Source: Pseudomonadota bacterium (GTDB taxonomy: Bacteria; Myxococcota_A; UBA9160; JADFDR01). From it: DNA of 64,000 nt. The DNA lies in NCBI GenBank assembly GCA_003353845.1, contig PIVT01000008.1, positions 1 to 64,000 on the forward strand. The letters run 5' to 3'. The stretch's first letter is position 1. Each line of letters starts with the position of its first letter. Shown here in pieces: positions 10,623 through 19,448 of the stretch. The notes beneath the pieces are model-generated. The model searched no databases, was not told the DNA's origin, and saw nothing but the letters and a program-made list of their open reading frames with translations. The position numbers and the translations under genes are program-made.

Positions 10623-12165
10623 TTCGAGCGAGCAAGGCACCCAGCGATTCCACCATGTCTTCGTCCTGCTCCAAGAAGAAGAGCATTGGATCCGTCTCGA
10701 CGAAGCTCAGCGCTTCACGCAAGGCGCTGCGTTCTTCGGAGGAATCCTCTTCCCCCATTCTCAGGAAGAAAAATCGGGTCTGGGGCAGATCAGACAAGCG
10801 CTCCAGGGCGGGTCGAATCGCAGACAATGCAGGGCCGAGATCGCCATCAAGCAAGAACAGCACCCCTAATCCTCCGTAGGCCACAGCTGGCCACAGGGAG
10901 TCATAGCTGGAGTGCGTGGGCAGGTTCACAAAGAGCAACCAAGTATCAATCCCCACCGGAATCCGCGCGATGTCCTGCATCCCTTGGTTCAGGGGGATTC
11001 CGTCCATGGGGACGGAAATTTCACAGCCTTTCAAATTGCACAGCACATGAGAAAAGCGCTCCACCGCATCGGCCGAATTCCCTGCAACCACCAATTTGGC
11101 CTCGACGCTCACGGCACCGTTGGGGTACCTGGAATCCAACCATCCTCGCAAGCGTCGCTCCTGAGGAGGCGTGAACAAGGACACGCCAGTACCGACTGGC
11201 AAGGCCACAGCAAAATCGGGGGGATCAATGGCTACAATGCGACGCCCTTCCAAAGTTTGCAGCGTGCGCAGCACTTGGTAATCGGGGAAGGAGCAATGAT
11301 CGACGATGTCTTCGACGCGCTCATACAACTCCAGAGAGACGAGCACTTCCTGGGTCAAGGGGTGAACCATGTGAGGCAATTCTGTTTGTCGAACACGCAG
11401 GCTGACCCGGGAACCCGGCGCCGGTAGATCGCTGCGGTGCTCACGCCCCTCGTCAAGCTGCCGTATCCCTTCCATCAAGAGCGCCCGTGTGGGTGCTTGG
11501 ATCAGGATGCGAGACTCCTCTACCTCGCATGGACGGAAGGCAAAGCGTCCTTCATTCCAGCCCAGCAGGCGAAACAAAGCTTTCTCACCAGCGGATTCCC
11601 CAACACTGGCATCGACGATATCGCCGCCGTGCAAGACAATCTGACCGATCTCCTCGAGTCCATCCTCTCCCGGCCGCGACACCTGAACGTCGCCTTCTTT
11701 GCGGTTCAAGTGAAAGGACTGCAAAAGGTCGACCAGGGAGATCTGGGCCAATTGACCTTCCAGCTCAGAGGCCGCACCCAAATCGCCTTCCAAGGCGTCG
11801 AGCTGATCTTGCTTGGCCAACAGCTCCGTCACGCGCCTGGCAATGGCCCTGGGATCAACGGGGTCACTCAGGACTTCATCAAATAAATCCCCCAAGGAGC
11901 TCTCAGATTCCAGGCTGCCCAGGAAAAAGAAGCGCGCCTGCTGCGTGCGAGGATTGGTGCGCAGGATCTCGGCCAATTTTCTGGCGTCAATCAGGGGCAG
12001 ATCGGCGTCGGCGATGACCACGCCCGGCACCTTGGCAATGGCCACCTCTAGAGCCGCAGCTCCGTCCTTGGCAAAGAAGACGGCATGCTTCTCTGCCATA
12101 CAGGCCTTTGCGATTCCTTTCGCGCGATCTTTGTTTCGATCGGCTATCAGGACTGCCCTGCTCAA
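10612..12165 (-). CDS. Receiver-like / DUF4388 (PATAN) / degenerate G-domain protein
   Basis: About 517 residues in three parts. First, a receiver-like domain (AVLIADRNKDRAKG..., conserved Asp in ADADLP). Second, a DUF4388/PATAN module near residues 140-240 (LEGQLAQISLVDLLQSFHLNRKEGDVQV...GEIVHGGDIVDA-type pattern, then FRLLGWNEGRFAF). Third, a C-terminal segment patterned like MglA-type G-domains (KLVVAGNSADAVERF, then GVLFLLDGD). The P-loop GxxxxGK[ST] and NKxD are absent, so GTP binding is not expected. The TTG at 12165 with GGGGA 6 nt upstream is preferred over the GTG at 12183, which lacks a ribosome site. It lies 26 nt downstream of the response regulator. Function unknown; probably an adaptor in signalling. 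Confidence 0.8.
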
Positions 12166-12190
12166 TTCAGTTCCCCTATCCACTTTCTAG

Positions 12191-14062
12191 TTACGCGGTG
12201 AGTGCAATCCCTAGATCACTCTGCAATTGAAACGCCAATAACTCCACCAAGGCTCGATCGTGTGCCTGAAACACCGCCGTTTGACCGGCGTCGGAAGCCC
12301 CCGGCTGCCCCTGCACCACGGCATAAGCGGGCCCTTCACCGAAATAGATCAAGAAGGGACAGTCGGTTCCCACTCGGTGCTTGGCCACACTCGTCATGGG
12401 CGCGCCAGGCAAGGCATCACTGCGCTCTTCGCTGACTAAAACAATTTCGGTTCGCGGAGAATAAGCTCGTAAGCGATCCAAGCTCTGCCGCACTTCTTCG
12501 GACAAGTTTCCGGCCGGAGAAAAGAACAGCAAGCCCCGATCGGCGGGTCGCCGACCCACCTCATCGATAAAGAAGCGGGTCACTTGTTCCATCAAATACT
12601 CAGATCCCGGCACAGCCAATTCCATCAACGCATCGACGGCTTTGCCAAAGGGCCATGCTTCGAGCCCCAGAACCCGGCCTAAACTCTGACGATCCTCATC
12701 CATTCGGGCTTCCAACCGGCGAAACAGAGTCTCTAATTGAGAGCCATCGGTGGGAAAGGTCACCGCTGCAATACCCAAATTAGGCCGTGCTCCATTCACG
12801 GTTTCGCCTCGATCAATGTGGCGGTGCATGGAATCGCGCAAGCGCTGCTTCAAGATGGCCACACCCAATGCGTCGGTTTCTGGCAACAAGACGCGATAGG
12901 TACCTTTGGTGTGAATACCCACCACATCGGTGATGCGCACCAGTCGACGCAACTCATCCACCGCGGCCCCCAACCACTGATCGATCTCGACCGAGGTAAA
13001 GGAACTGCGAAATTCGTCCATGGGTTCGAAGCTCAGCTCAAGAATCGAAAAGCCCCGCGCAAAACGGTTGGATTTTTGAATCTCGCTCTGAACGATGTCC
13101 TTGAAGTAGACTGCGCTATAGGCACCTGTCGCCGGGTCGCGAAAACTCTGCCGCTCCAACCCGCGGAAGCGAATGGAGTTGGCCAAAGCCAAAGCCGCCA
13201 GTTCCACGAACTTTTCCGAAGCCAGCCGATCACGGTCTCCAAAGGGGTCTCCACCAATCTTATCCGACAGGCGCGCCAGACCGATGAGTTGGCCGCCCTC
13301 GTAAAAGGGGACGTACAAGCCCCACGCTTCTTCACCCGTCGCTTGGGCTTCTTCGGTAAAGGGATCGCAGGGAGCCAGGAATGCCCCCACCTCCGCGTCA
13401 CTTAAGTTTGGATGACAATCCACCAAGGTTGGCACATTCAACACTTCCGGTTCATCGTCCACTTGGACCAAGCCGCGAACGCTGGTCATCATGAGGCGGT
13501 CGGCATTGTCCGGGTGCGCTGCCCACAAGACGCCACCCTGGGCCCGCGTTTCGAGACATAGCCCCTCCACAACGCGTTCGGCCAGCGGCTCTAAGGAATG
13601 TGTGGCGAATAAGCCCACGGCCCTTTCGTACACGGAAAGCATGCCCATGTATTCCAAGTTTTCAGCCATGAGACGGGAATGCTCATCGCGCAAGCGGCGA
13701 CTTTGCAAAATGCTTTCCAAGGCGCGCAGTAGAACCGATCGGTCGATGGGTTTGAGCAGGTATTCCGTGGCACCGTGCTTCATGGCCTCCACGGCGGTTT
13801 TCACATCACCCACACCGGTGACCACGACGATTTCTTGCTCGGGCCAGCGATCGCGAATCATGGTGACCAATTCCACGCCGCTCATTCCCGGCATGACAAG
13901 GTCCGTCACCACAATGTCGAAGAACTCCCGCTCCAAGGCGTGGAGGGCATCTTGCCCGCTACTCGCCGTGCGGACCGTGTAGCCTTCTTCTGTCAGGATG
14001 CCTTCGATGAATGCTCTGAAATAATTCTGATCATCAACGGCTAGGATTCGCGCAGTGCCCAT
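12191..14062 (-). CDS. Multidomain response regulator with receiver, GAF-like and degenerate GGDEF
   Basis: 623 residues. The receiver domain (1-120) has the acidic pair D10/D11, phospho-acceptor D54 in VVTDLVMPGMSG and Lys in LLKPID. A helical linker leads to a GAF-like region (about 150-290). A GGDEF-fold segment follows (DPATGAYSAVYFKDIV...), in which the signature is replaced by TKGTYR before VLLPETD; a cyclase is therefore not expected. The last 170 residues form an unassigned alpha/beta domain. ATG start with AAGGGG 5 nt upstream. It sits between miaB and the DUF4388 protein, which suggests a shared pathway with the latter. No cognate kinase is adjacent. Confidence 0.85.
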   Translation of the reverse strand: MGTARILAVDDQNYFRAFIEGILTEEGYTVRTASSGQDALHALEREFFDIVVTDLVMPGMSGVELVTMIRDRWPEQEIVVVTGVGDVKTAVEAMKHGATEYLLKPIDRSVLLRALESILQSRRLRDEHSRLMAENLEYMGMLSVYERAVGLFATHSLEPLAERVVEGLCLETRAQGGVLWAAHPDNADRLMMTSVRGLVQVDDEPEVLNVPTLVDCHPNLSDAEVGAFLAPCDPFTEEAQATGEEAWGLYVPFYEGGQLIGLARLSDKIGGDPFGDRDRLASEKFVELAALALANSIRFRGLERQSFRDPATGAYSAVYFKDIVQSEIQKSNRFARGFSILELSFEPMDEFRSSFTSVEIDQWLGAAVDELRRLVRITDVVGIHTKGTYRVLLPETDALGVAILKQRLRDSMHRHIDRGETVNGARPNLGIAAVTFPTDGSQLETLFRRLEARMDEDRQSLGRVLGLEAWPFGKAVDALMELAVPGSEYLMEQVTRFFIDEVGRRPADRGLLFFSPAGNLSEEVRQSLDRLRAYSPRTEIVLVSEERSDALPGAPMTSVAKHRVGTDCPFLIYFGEGPAYAVVQGQPGASDAGQTAVFQAHDRALVELLAFQLQSDLGIALTA

Positions 14063-14112
14063 TCATACCCCTTGTGCATCGGACCCGAAGCAGCATCAAC
14101 TTCATGCTGACT

Positions 14113-15612
14113 CTACACGATAGTAAGCAATTCCTGTGCAAGATTCCCTGCTAAGTAGCCAGTATTCAACCTATCTTTTAGTTCGCCGATCAAAGAATGT
14201 GGTGTGGCATCGACAATTTCTACCGCCACACGTGTTCCAGGAGCATAAATCTCGTTATTTGCCGGAACATCCAGGTTCACCACGCGATGGTAGGGATCGC
14301 GCCCTCGCCACTGTCCTTGACCTTTGCGGCTCTCACCCTCAAGCCGCACCAGGGTCTCATCGCCGATTCGACTGCCATGGGCGCGCAACGTCAATTCCCG
14401 TTGTACGTCCTGAAGGCGCTCCAGCCGCTCTTGCATAACCGAGGGCGCGACGGCTCCGGACAAGTCCAGTGCCGTGGTGTCCGGTCGCTCTGAATACTTA
14501 AAGGAAAAGCTGTCGACAAAAGCGGCCTCGCGCATGACCGCTAGTGTGGCCTCAAAGTCATCTTCCTGTTCTCCTGGAAATCCGACGATCACATCCGTAC
14601 TGATGTTGATATCGGGACGAACACGACGCAGATTTGTCACGATTTCGAGGTAGTCGCGGACGGAGTATCGCCGTTTCATCGACTCCAAAATGCTATCGGA
14701 ACCACTCTGCAACGGCAGATGAACGTGTGGGCAGAGCGCCTCGATGTCCCTGTGCGCTTCGATGAGCTCGTCATCGAAGAACAGCGGATGCGGGCTCGTG
14801 TACCGCAGCTGATTAATACCGGGGATCTCGGCCAACCGGCCCAATAAGGCGGCAAAACTCATGGTGCCGACAGATTCCGTTCGCCCCCGCTTTACGTCGT
14901 GACGACCGTAGGCATTGACGGTCTGCCCCAATAGGATCAACTCTTCGATGCCCTGTTCGGCCAGGTGTCGAGCCTCAGCCAGGATGCTTTCGGCCGGTCG
15001 ACTGATCTCGCGCCCTCGCGTCTTGGGCACGATGCAATAACTGCAAAACATATCGCAGCCTTCCATGACCGTGAGATAGGCCCGCGAGGGTTGCAAGCCG
15101 GTGTAGGCGGGATGGCGCTCGGGAAAATCAAAACGCTTCAGAGAGCGTGTTTCTTCCGTTCGCGAGAGGCGCTCACCCTGAGCCGCGGCTCTCAACATGG
15201 CTGGAACGACGCGCAAGTTATGTGTTCCGAACAGGAAATCCAGGTGTTTGAAGCGTCGCAGCACCGTCTGGCCCTCTTGCTGGGCAACGCAGCCACCCAC
15301 ACCTAAAATGCGCCCTGGTTGTCGCGCTTTCCACTCGCGCAGCTTTCCCAAATCGCTGTAAAGCTGATTTTCCGCCTTCTCTCGGATGGAGCAGGTATTG
15401 ATCACCAGCAGGTCCGCCTGCTCTTCGTCGGCCACAGGGGAGTAGCCCTCGTGCAACAGCAGATTGGTCAGCTTTTCCGTATCGTGCACGTTCATCTGGC
15501 AGCCGTAGGTTCGGATGGCAAAGCGACACAGAGCGTTGGGAGTCGCAGCTTGCGCTACGGCCTCAGCCACATCTCCTTGTATATCGAGACCCACACCCAC
15601 GTCTTTTTTCAC
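14113..15612 (-). CDS. miaB: tRNA-2-methylthio-N6-dimethylallyladenosine synthase
   Basis: Radical-SAM methylthiotransferase acting on i6A37 of tRNAs that read UNN codons. 499 residues, slightly long because of an N-terminal extension of about 30 residues. The N-terminal UPF0004 domain has three cluster cysteines (TYGCQMN, NTCSIREKAE, VGGCVAQQEG). The radical-SAM CxxxCxxC is GCDMFCSYCIVP, and a TRAM domain closes the protein. GTG start at 15612; the first strongly conserved segment begins at FAIRTYGCQMN, so the true start could be later. It is followed after 50 nt by the response regulator. Confidence 0.95.
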   Translation of the reverse strand: MKKDVGVGLDIQGDVAEAVAQAATPNALCRFAIRTYGCQMNVHDTEKLTNLLLHEGYSPVADEEQADLLVINTCSIREKAENQLYSDLGKLREWKARQPGRILGVGGCVAQQEGQTVLRRFKHLDFLFGTHNLRVVPAMLRAAAQGERLSRTEETRSLKRFDFPERHPAYTGLQPSRAYLTVMEGCDMFCSYCIVPKTRGREISRPAESILAEARHLAEQGIEELILLGQTVNAYGRHDVKRGRTESVGTMSFAALLGRLAEIPGINQLRYTSPHPLFFDDELIEAHRDIEALCPHVHLPLQSGSDSILESMKRRYSVRDYLEIVTNLRRVRPDINISTDVIVGFPGEQEDDFEATLAVMREAAFVDSFSFKYSERPDTTALDLSGAVAPSVMQERLERLQDVQRELTLRAHGSRIGDETLVRLEGESRKGQGQWRGRDPYHRVVNLDVPANNEIYAPGTRVAVEIVDATPHSLIGELKDRLNTGYLAGNLAQELLTIV

Positions 15613-16078
15613 CTCACTGTAACCTGACCCTGGAAAACCAACCCCGCACAGGCCGCCCGGAGTGAATCCGACGCGAACAGTAACCGAGGCATGCGCCCGA
15701 TGCCAAAACCGGTACCCCAGTCGATTTCAGCCAGACTGGAGGAAACTACCGAGCCCTTCGGCGATTTCATCCCTGGCAAAAATCATCAGAAGCCCCTGTT
15801 CCAAAAGGATTAGAACAGGTTCATAATGCACGGGCTAGATCGGGATGTAACCAATACTCACCAACAACTCACCAGGAGGAGCGACGGAACGGCACCCTAT
15901 ATCTAGAGCTGCCGACAATCCCCCCCCCGCGATCTCCGTCGCTTCTCCATCTTATTTACATTCATTGGCTGAAATTGAAGTTCAATGAATGAAATTTCCA
16001 TCAATAGAATTTTGATAAAGAAGATGCGTGTGCAGGGAACCTGCGGACTAGATCCGGGCCATGGACAATTCGTAAAGA
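15613..16078. other. 466-bp intergenic region with dyads and a C9 tract
   Basis: It lies between the ribBA stop and the miaB start. I see no convincing gene on either strand. It holds a perfect 9-bp inverted repeat (CATTCATTG 15959-15967 with CAATGAATG 15983-15991) in an AT-rich patch, a 5-bp hairpin GCAGG/CCTGC (16032-16044) that could be a weak ribBA terminator, a run of nine C (15920-15928), and a CCTGTTC/GAACAGG dyad near 15795-15819. The miaB promoter should be here but no clear -10/-35 pair stands out. Confidence 0.6.
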
Positions 16079-17371
16079 CTAGTCTTCAGAGTCAAAGCCG
16101 AGATCGTGTCCCATCTTTTCGACTTTGGTTCGCAGGTAGCGGATATTGCGTGAGTTGGGTTTGATTTCTAGCGGCACGCGCTCGACAATTTCAAGACCGT
16201 AGGCCTCTACCCCAGCACGTTTCACAGGATTGTTGGTGATAATGCGCATCTTATGAACACCCAAGTCCACCAGAATTTGTGCACCCACTCCGTAATCGCG
16301 CAAGTCTGCCGCAAATCCCAATTTCTCGTTGGCCTCCACGGTGTCCAAGCCCTCTGTATCCTGAAGGGAATAAGCGCGAATCTTATTTACAAGACCGATG
16401 CCTCGCCCTTCCTGGCGCATGTAAAGAACCACACCGCTGCCTTCGTTCTCGATCATTTCCATGGCGGATGCCAACTGCTCACCGCAATCGCAACGCAAAG
16501 AGCCAAAGGCATCACCCGTCAAACACTCAGAGTGCACACGAACCAGGGTGGCCTTGTCGGGATCAATTTCCCCTTTGACCAAGGCGATGTGATCGACGCG
16601 ATCAATTTCATTTTCATAAACGACGGCTCGGAATTCTCCACCGTAGGTTGTTGGCAACGTGGCCGTTCCCGCGCGCTTCACCAAAGATTCTTTTCGTAAG
16701 CGATACTGAATCAAGTCGGCAATGGAGACAATGAGCATGTCATGTTCTTTCCCGAACACTTCCAGATCGGGCATGCGCGCCATGGTTCCATCATCTTTGA
16801 TGATTTCGCAGATTACACCTGCGGGCTTCAAGCCAGCGATCCGAGCAAGGTCCACAGAGCCTTCGGTCTGCCCGGTCCGACGCATCACCCCTCCATCGCG
16901 TGCGCGCAAAGGGAAAACGTGCCCGGGGCGACAAAGGTCAAAAGGTTTACACCCATCCTTAATGGCTGTTTGAATGGTGATGGATCGATCCTGGGCAGAG
17001 ATCCCAGTGGTCACGCCTTCTCGGGCCTCCACAGAAATCGTAAAAGCTGTACCAAATCCGGAATTGTTGAGGTGGTCTGGAACCATCATGGCCAAATCCA
17101 GCTCTTCTAACTTTTCTTCGGTCAAGGAAAGACAGACCAAACCACGACCGTACTTGATCATGAAATTGATGGCCTCAGGCGTGACCATCTCCGCAGCCAT
17201 GCATAGGTCGCCCTCGTTTTCGCGATCTTCATCATCCACCAGGATGACCATTTTTCCAGCGCGAATCGCATCAAGGGCAGCCTGGACACGGGCGATCGCA
17301 GCGTTCGCTTCCTTAAGAGCGGAAGAATCAACAAGAGGAGCGAGGTGGCGGTCTGAGATCTCGGATGTCAT
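16079..17371 (-). CDS. ribBA: Bifunctional DHBP synthase / GTP cyclohydrolase II
   Basis: Two entry enzymes of riboflavin synthesis fused in one chain of 430 residues. The N-terminal RibB half makes 3,4-dihydroxy-2-butanone 4-phosphate from ribulose 5-phosphate ([12 protein letters not shown], and [10 protein letters not shown] with the acid/His site). The C-terminal RibA half opens the GTP imidazole ring ([24 protein letters not shown] zinc cysteines, [18 protein letters not shown]). Start taken at the ATG 17371, giving [16 protein letters not shown] lies about 12 nt upstream. The upstream 21-codon extension is not family-like. No FMN riboswitch is visible upstream. Confidence 0.96.
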   Translation of the reverse strand: MTSEISDRHLAPLVDSSALKEANAAIARVQAALDAIRAGKMVILVDDEDRENEGDLCMAAEMVTPEAINFMIKYGRGLVCLSLTEEKLEELDLAMMVPDHLNNSGFGTAFTISVEAREGVTTGISAQDRSITIQTAIKDGCKPFDLCRPGHVFPLRARDGGVMRRTGQTEGSVDLARIAGLKPAGVICEIIKDDGTMARMPDLEVFGKEHDMLIVSIADLIQYRLRKESLVKRAGTATLPTTYGGEFRAVVYENEIDRVDHIALVKGEIDPDKATLVRVHSECLTGDAFGSLRCDCGEQLASAMEMIENEGSGVVLYMRQEGRGIGLVNKIRAYSLQDTEGLDTVEANEKLGFAADLRDYGVGAQILVDLGVHKMRIITNNPVKRAGVEAYGLEIVERVPLEIKPNSRNIRYLRTKVEKMGHDLGFDSED

Positions 17372-17463
17372 AGGGGTGTCGGGCCTCCTGGCTGGAACCC
17401 GGAGTAATGTCAAAAGGATATTGTGACGGGTCAAAGGGGAGAGATCCAGCCAATTGCGAGCCT

Positions 17464-17491
17464 AAGCTAACAGGACCAAAAACCCTGTCAA
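17464..17491 (-). promoter_or_regulatory. Candidate sigma-70 promoter of ribBA
   Basis: A perfect TTGACA (17491-17486), a 16-bp spacer and TAGCTT (17469-17464) read on the minus strand about 95 bp before the ribBA ATG and just after the mglA stop. The -10 is poor, so confidence is moderate. Confidence 0.35.
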
Positions 17492-17524
17492 CTACCTGTT
17501 CCAAAAGATGAAATGCAGTGGGGT

Positions 17525-18205
17525 CTAGGCGGACTCTAGCTGCTTGCCCGGTGCGGACTCATCGAAGCGATCAATGAGATTGCTCAAAAAGGCATGCTCG
17601 GTGACCCCGAACTTTCGGCTGAAATCATGTTTGGCGTCGAGATTCCTGTGCAAAACCTTGAGTAATTCACAGAAGGTCTCCACAACGCCCTCGCCCTTCA
17701 TGGCCACCGCAGGCACGGCAGGGATATCCCCCCATTGCTCATTGATCTCTTCAAGCGTCTTCACATCGGGAAGATCCCGCTTGTTGAACTGAATCACCTT
17801 GGGCGTGCTGGCGAAATCAATACCATTGGACTGCAAATTGGCTTCCATATCACGCCAGGCGTAGGCGTTGGCGCTGGCATTGGAACGTTGGGAATCCGCC
17901 ACAAAGACAACCCCGTCAGCCCCTACGAGCACGGCTTTCCGCGTACTCTTGTGCATCACCTGACCGGGAACGGTAAAGAGCTTGATCTTGATGGAAAATC
18001 CACTTTCCGTGCCGAACTGAACCGGCAAGCAGTCAAAGTACAGGGTCCGATCATCCAAGGTATCCAGCGAGACCATTTTGCCTCGTGCCTCCGGATTCAA
18101 CAGCGTGTGCAGCTGCTGTAAATTGGTGGTCTTCCCTGATAAAGCGGGGCCGTAGTAGACCAGCTTTAACATCACTTCTTTTGTATCCATGTTGACTTGA
18201 ACCAT
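17525..18205 (-). CDS. MglA-type Ras-like small GTPase
   Basis: Prokaryotic small GTPase of the MglA family, which sets cell polarity or motility in Myxococcus and has other roles elsewhere. 226 residues from the ATG at 18205 (GGGG 7 nt upstream). G1 is YYGPALSGKTTNL, G3 region is FTVPGQV, then GADGVVFVADSQ, and G4 is QFNKRDLP. The family's usual Tyr/Asn-rich segment after TVPGQ reads MHKSTRKAVLVG here. A C-terminal tail of about 35 residues extends past the G-domain. No MglB (roadblock) GAP gene lies next to it. Neighbours are meaB (upstream) and ribBA (downstream). The biological output cannot be told from sequence. Confidence 0.88.
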   Translation of the reverse strand: MVQVNMDTKEVMLKLVYYGPALSGKTTNLQQLHTLLNPEARGKMVSLDTLDDRTLYFDCLPVQFGTESGFSIKIKLFTVPGQVMHKSTRKAVLVGADGVVFVADSQRSNASANAYAWRDMEANLQSNGIDFASTPKVIQFNKRDLPDVKTLEEINEQWGDIPAVPAVAMKGEGVVETFCELLKVLHRNLDAKHDFSRKFGVTEHAFLSNLIDRFDESAPGKQLESA

Positions 18206-18341
18206 CGGCCTACCCCAAGGCAAAAATATCGGGTGGAGTCTCAGAGAACCCATCGGCAGATAGTGGCCAGGAATGTAGTAGAACTGACGCTTCTGCTGCT
18301 TCTTGTCCCCAAGGGGATTTTATCGCATTCACCGGGTTCCG

Positions 18342-19448
18342 CTATTCCAATACACCGAAGGATCGAAGAACCTGCTGGGCCGCCAGGGTGGGTGTCACTT
18401 CGCCCTTGATCACCTGCTCTTCCAAGGCTGCCAATTGCCCCGAAACCTCGGGGTGGCTGCGCAGGCTTGTGAGCAGTTGATCTTCAATCATGCTCCACAT
18501 CCAACTCACCCATTGGCGATGGCGCTTGCTTTCGAGTTCTCCATTGGCGGTCAAGATGCGTCGATGCTCACAGACTTTTTCCCATAAGCCCGGTAAACCC
18601 TGCCCATTCAATCCACTGCAGGTGAGTACCGGTGGTGCCCAATCCTGACTCGCGGGTTTCAGATAGCGAATCGCACTGGCGTACTCGGCGCGCGCCACCT
18701 GAGCCAAGGTCTCGTTGGCACCATCCGCCTTATTGATGGCGACCATATCCGCCAATTCCAAGATACCGCGCTTGATTCCCTGTAGTTCATCTCCAGCGCC
18801 AGCCAGCATGAGCACGAGAAAGAAATCTACCATCTCGGCGACAACGGTTTCACTCTGTCCGACACCGACCGTTTCAATGAGGATGACGTCAAAACCCGCG
18901 GCTTCGCATAGCAGGCTGGTTTCGCGCGTCTTTCGATTGACACCACCCAGGGAGCCCGAGGTGGGAGAAGGACGAATAAAAGCATTGGGATCGACCGACA
19001 ATTTACTCATGCGAGTTTTGTCACCCAGAATGCTGCCTCCCGAAATACCGCTGCTGGGATCCACGGTCAAAACTGCAACCTTGTGACCGGCGTCCGTCAA
19101 TTGTATTCCGAGACTTTCAATAAAGGTGCTCTTCCCCACGCCGGGCACGCCGGTAATTCCAACTCGGTGCGCTTTGCCAGTGTGCGGAAGAATCTGGATC
19201 AAAACCGGCTGCGCCAATTCTTGATGGGCGGCGGAATTGCTTTCAACCAAGGTAATGGCGCGCGCCAAAACGGCCCGATCGCCGCTTAAAATACCCTGTA
19301 CGTAGTCATCGACACTCAACTCTCGCCGTCGGGGTCCCGATCGGGGCCCGCCTTCCGGCAAGGCGCCAGGCACTTCGGAAATATGTGGCAGGTCCTTGGT
19401 TGTGCTCAAATGAATAAGCTCACTTAGTTCGCACTTCGTTATAGCCAA
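18342..19448 (-). CDS. meaB: MeaB/ArgK GTPase, methylmalonyl-CoA mutase chaperone
   Basis: G3E-family GTPase that protects methylmalonyl-CoA mutase and gates cofactor loading. The P-loop [31 protein letters not shown] and NKADG motifs are all present. The full frame is 368 residues from a TTG at 19448 that overlaps mutB by 29 nt. Conservation begins only near [22 protein letters not shown] (about residue 45), where another TTG lies at 19316. None of the candidate starts has a strong ribosome site, so the N-terminus is uncertain. Adjacency to mutAB supports the assignment. Confidence 0.94.
   Translation of the reverse strand: MAITKCELSELIHLSTTKDLPHISEVPGALPEGGPRSGPRRRELSVDDYVQGILSGDRAVLARAITLVESNSAAHQELAQPVLIQILPHTGKAHRVGITGVPGVGKSTFIESLGIQLTDAGHKVAVLTVDPSSGISGGSILGDKTRMSKLSVDPNAFIRPSPTSGSLGGVNRKTRETSLLCEAAGFDVILIETVGVGQSETVVAEMVDFFLVLMLAGAGDELQGIKRGILELADMVAINKADGANETLAQVARAEYASAIRYLKPASQDWAPPVLTCSGLNGQGLPGLWEKVCEHRRILTANGELESKRHRQWVSWMWSMIEDQLLTSLRSHPEVSGQLAALEEQVIKGEVTPTLAAQQVLRSFGVLE

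Noticed and set aside
15795-17504. CCTGTTCCAAAAG found twice (near 15795 and 17492)
   Set aside because: A 13-mer shared twice is expected by chance in 64 kb, and the flanks do not match.
17372-17524. FMN riboswitch before ribBA
   Set aside because: The conserved RFN stems and loops were not found; a plain promoter is visible.
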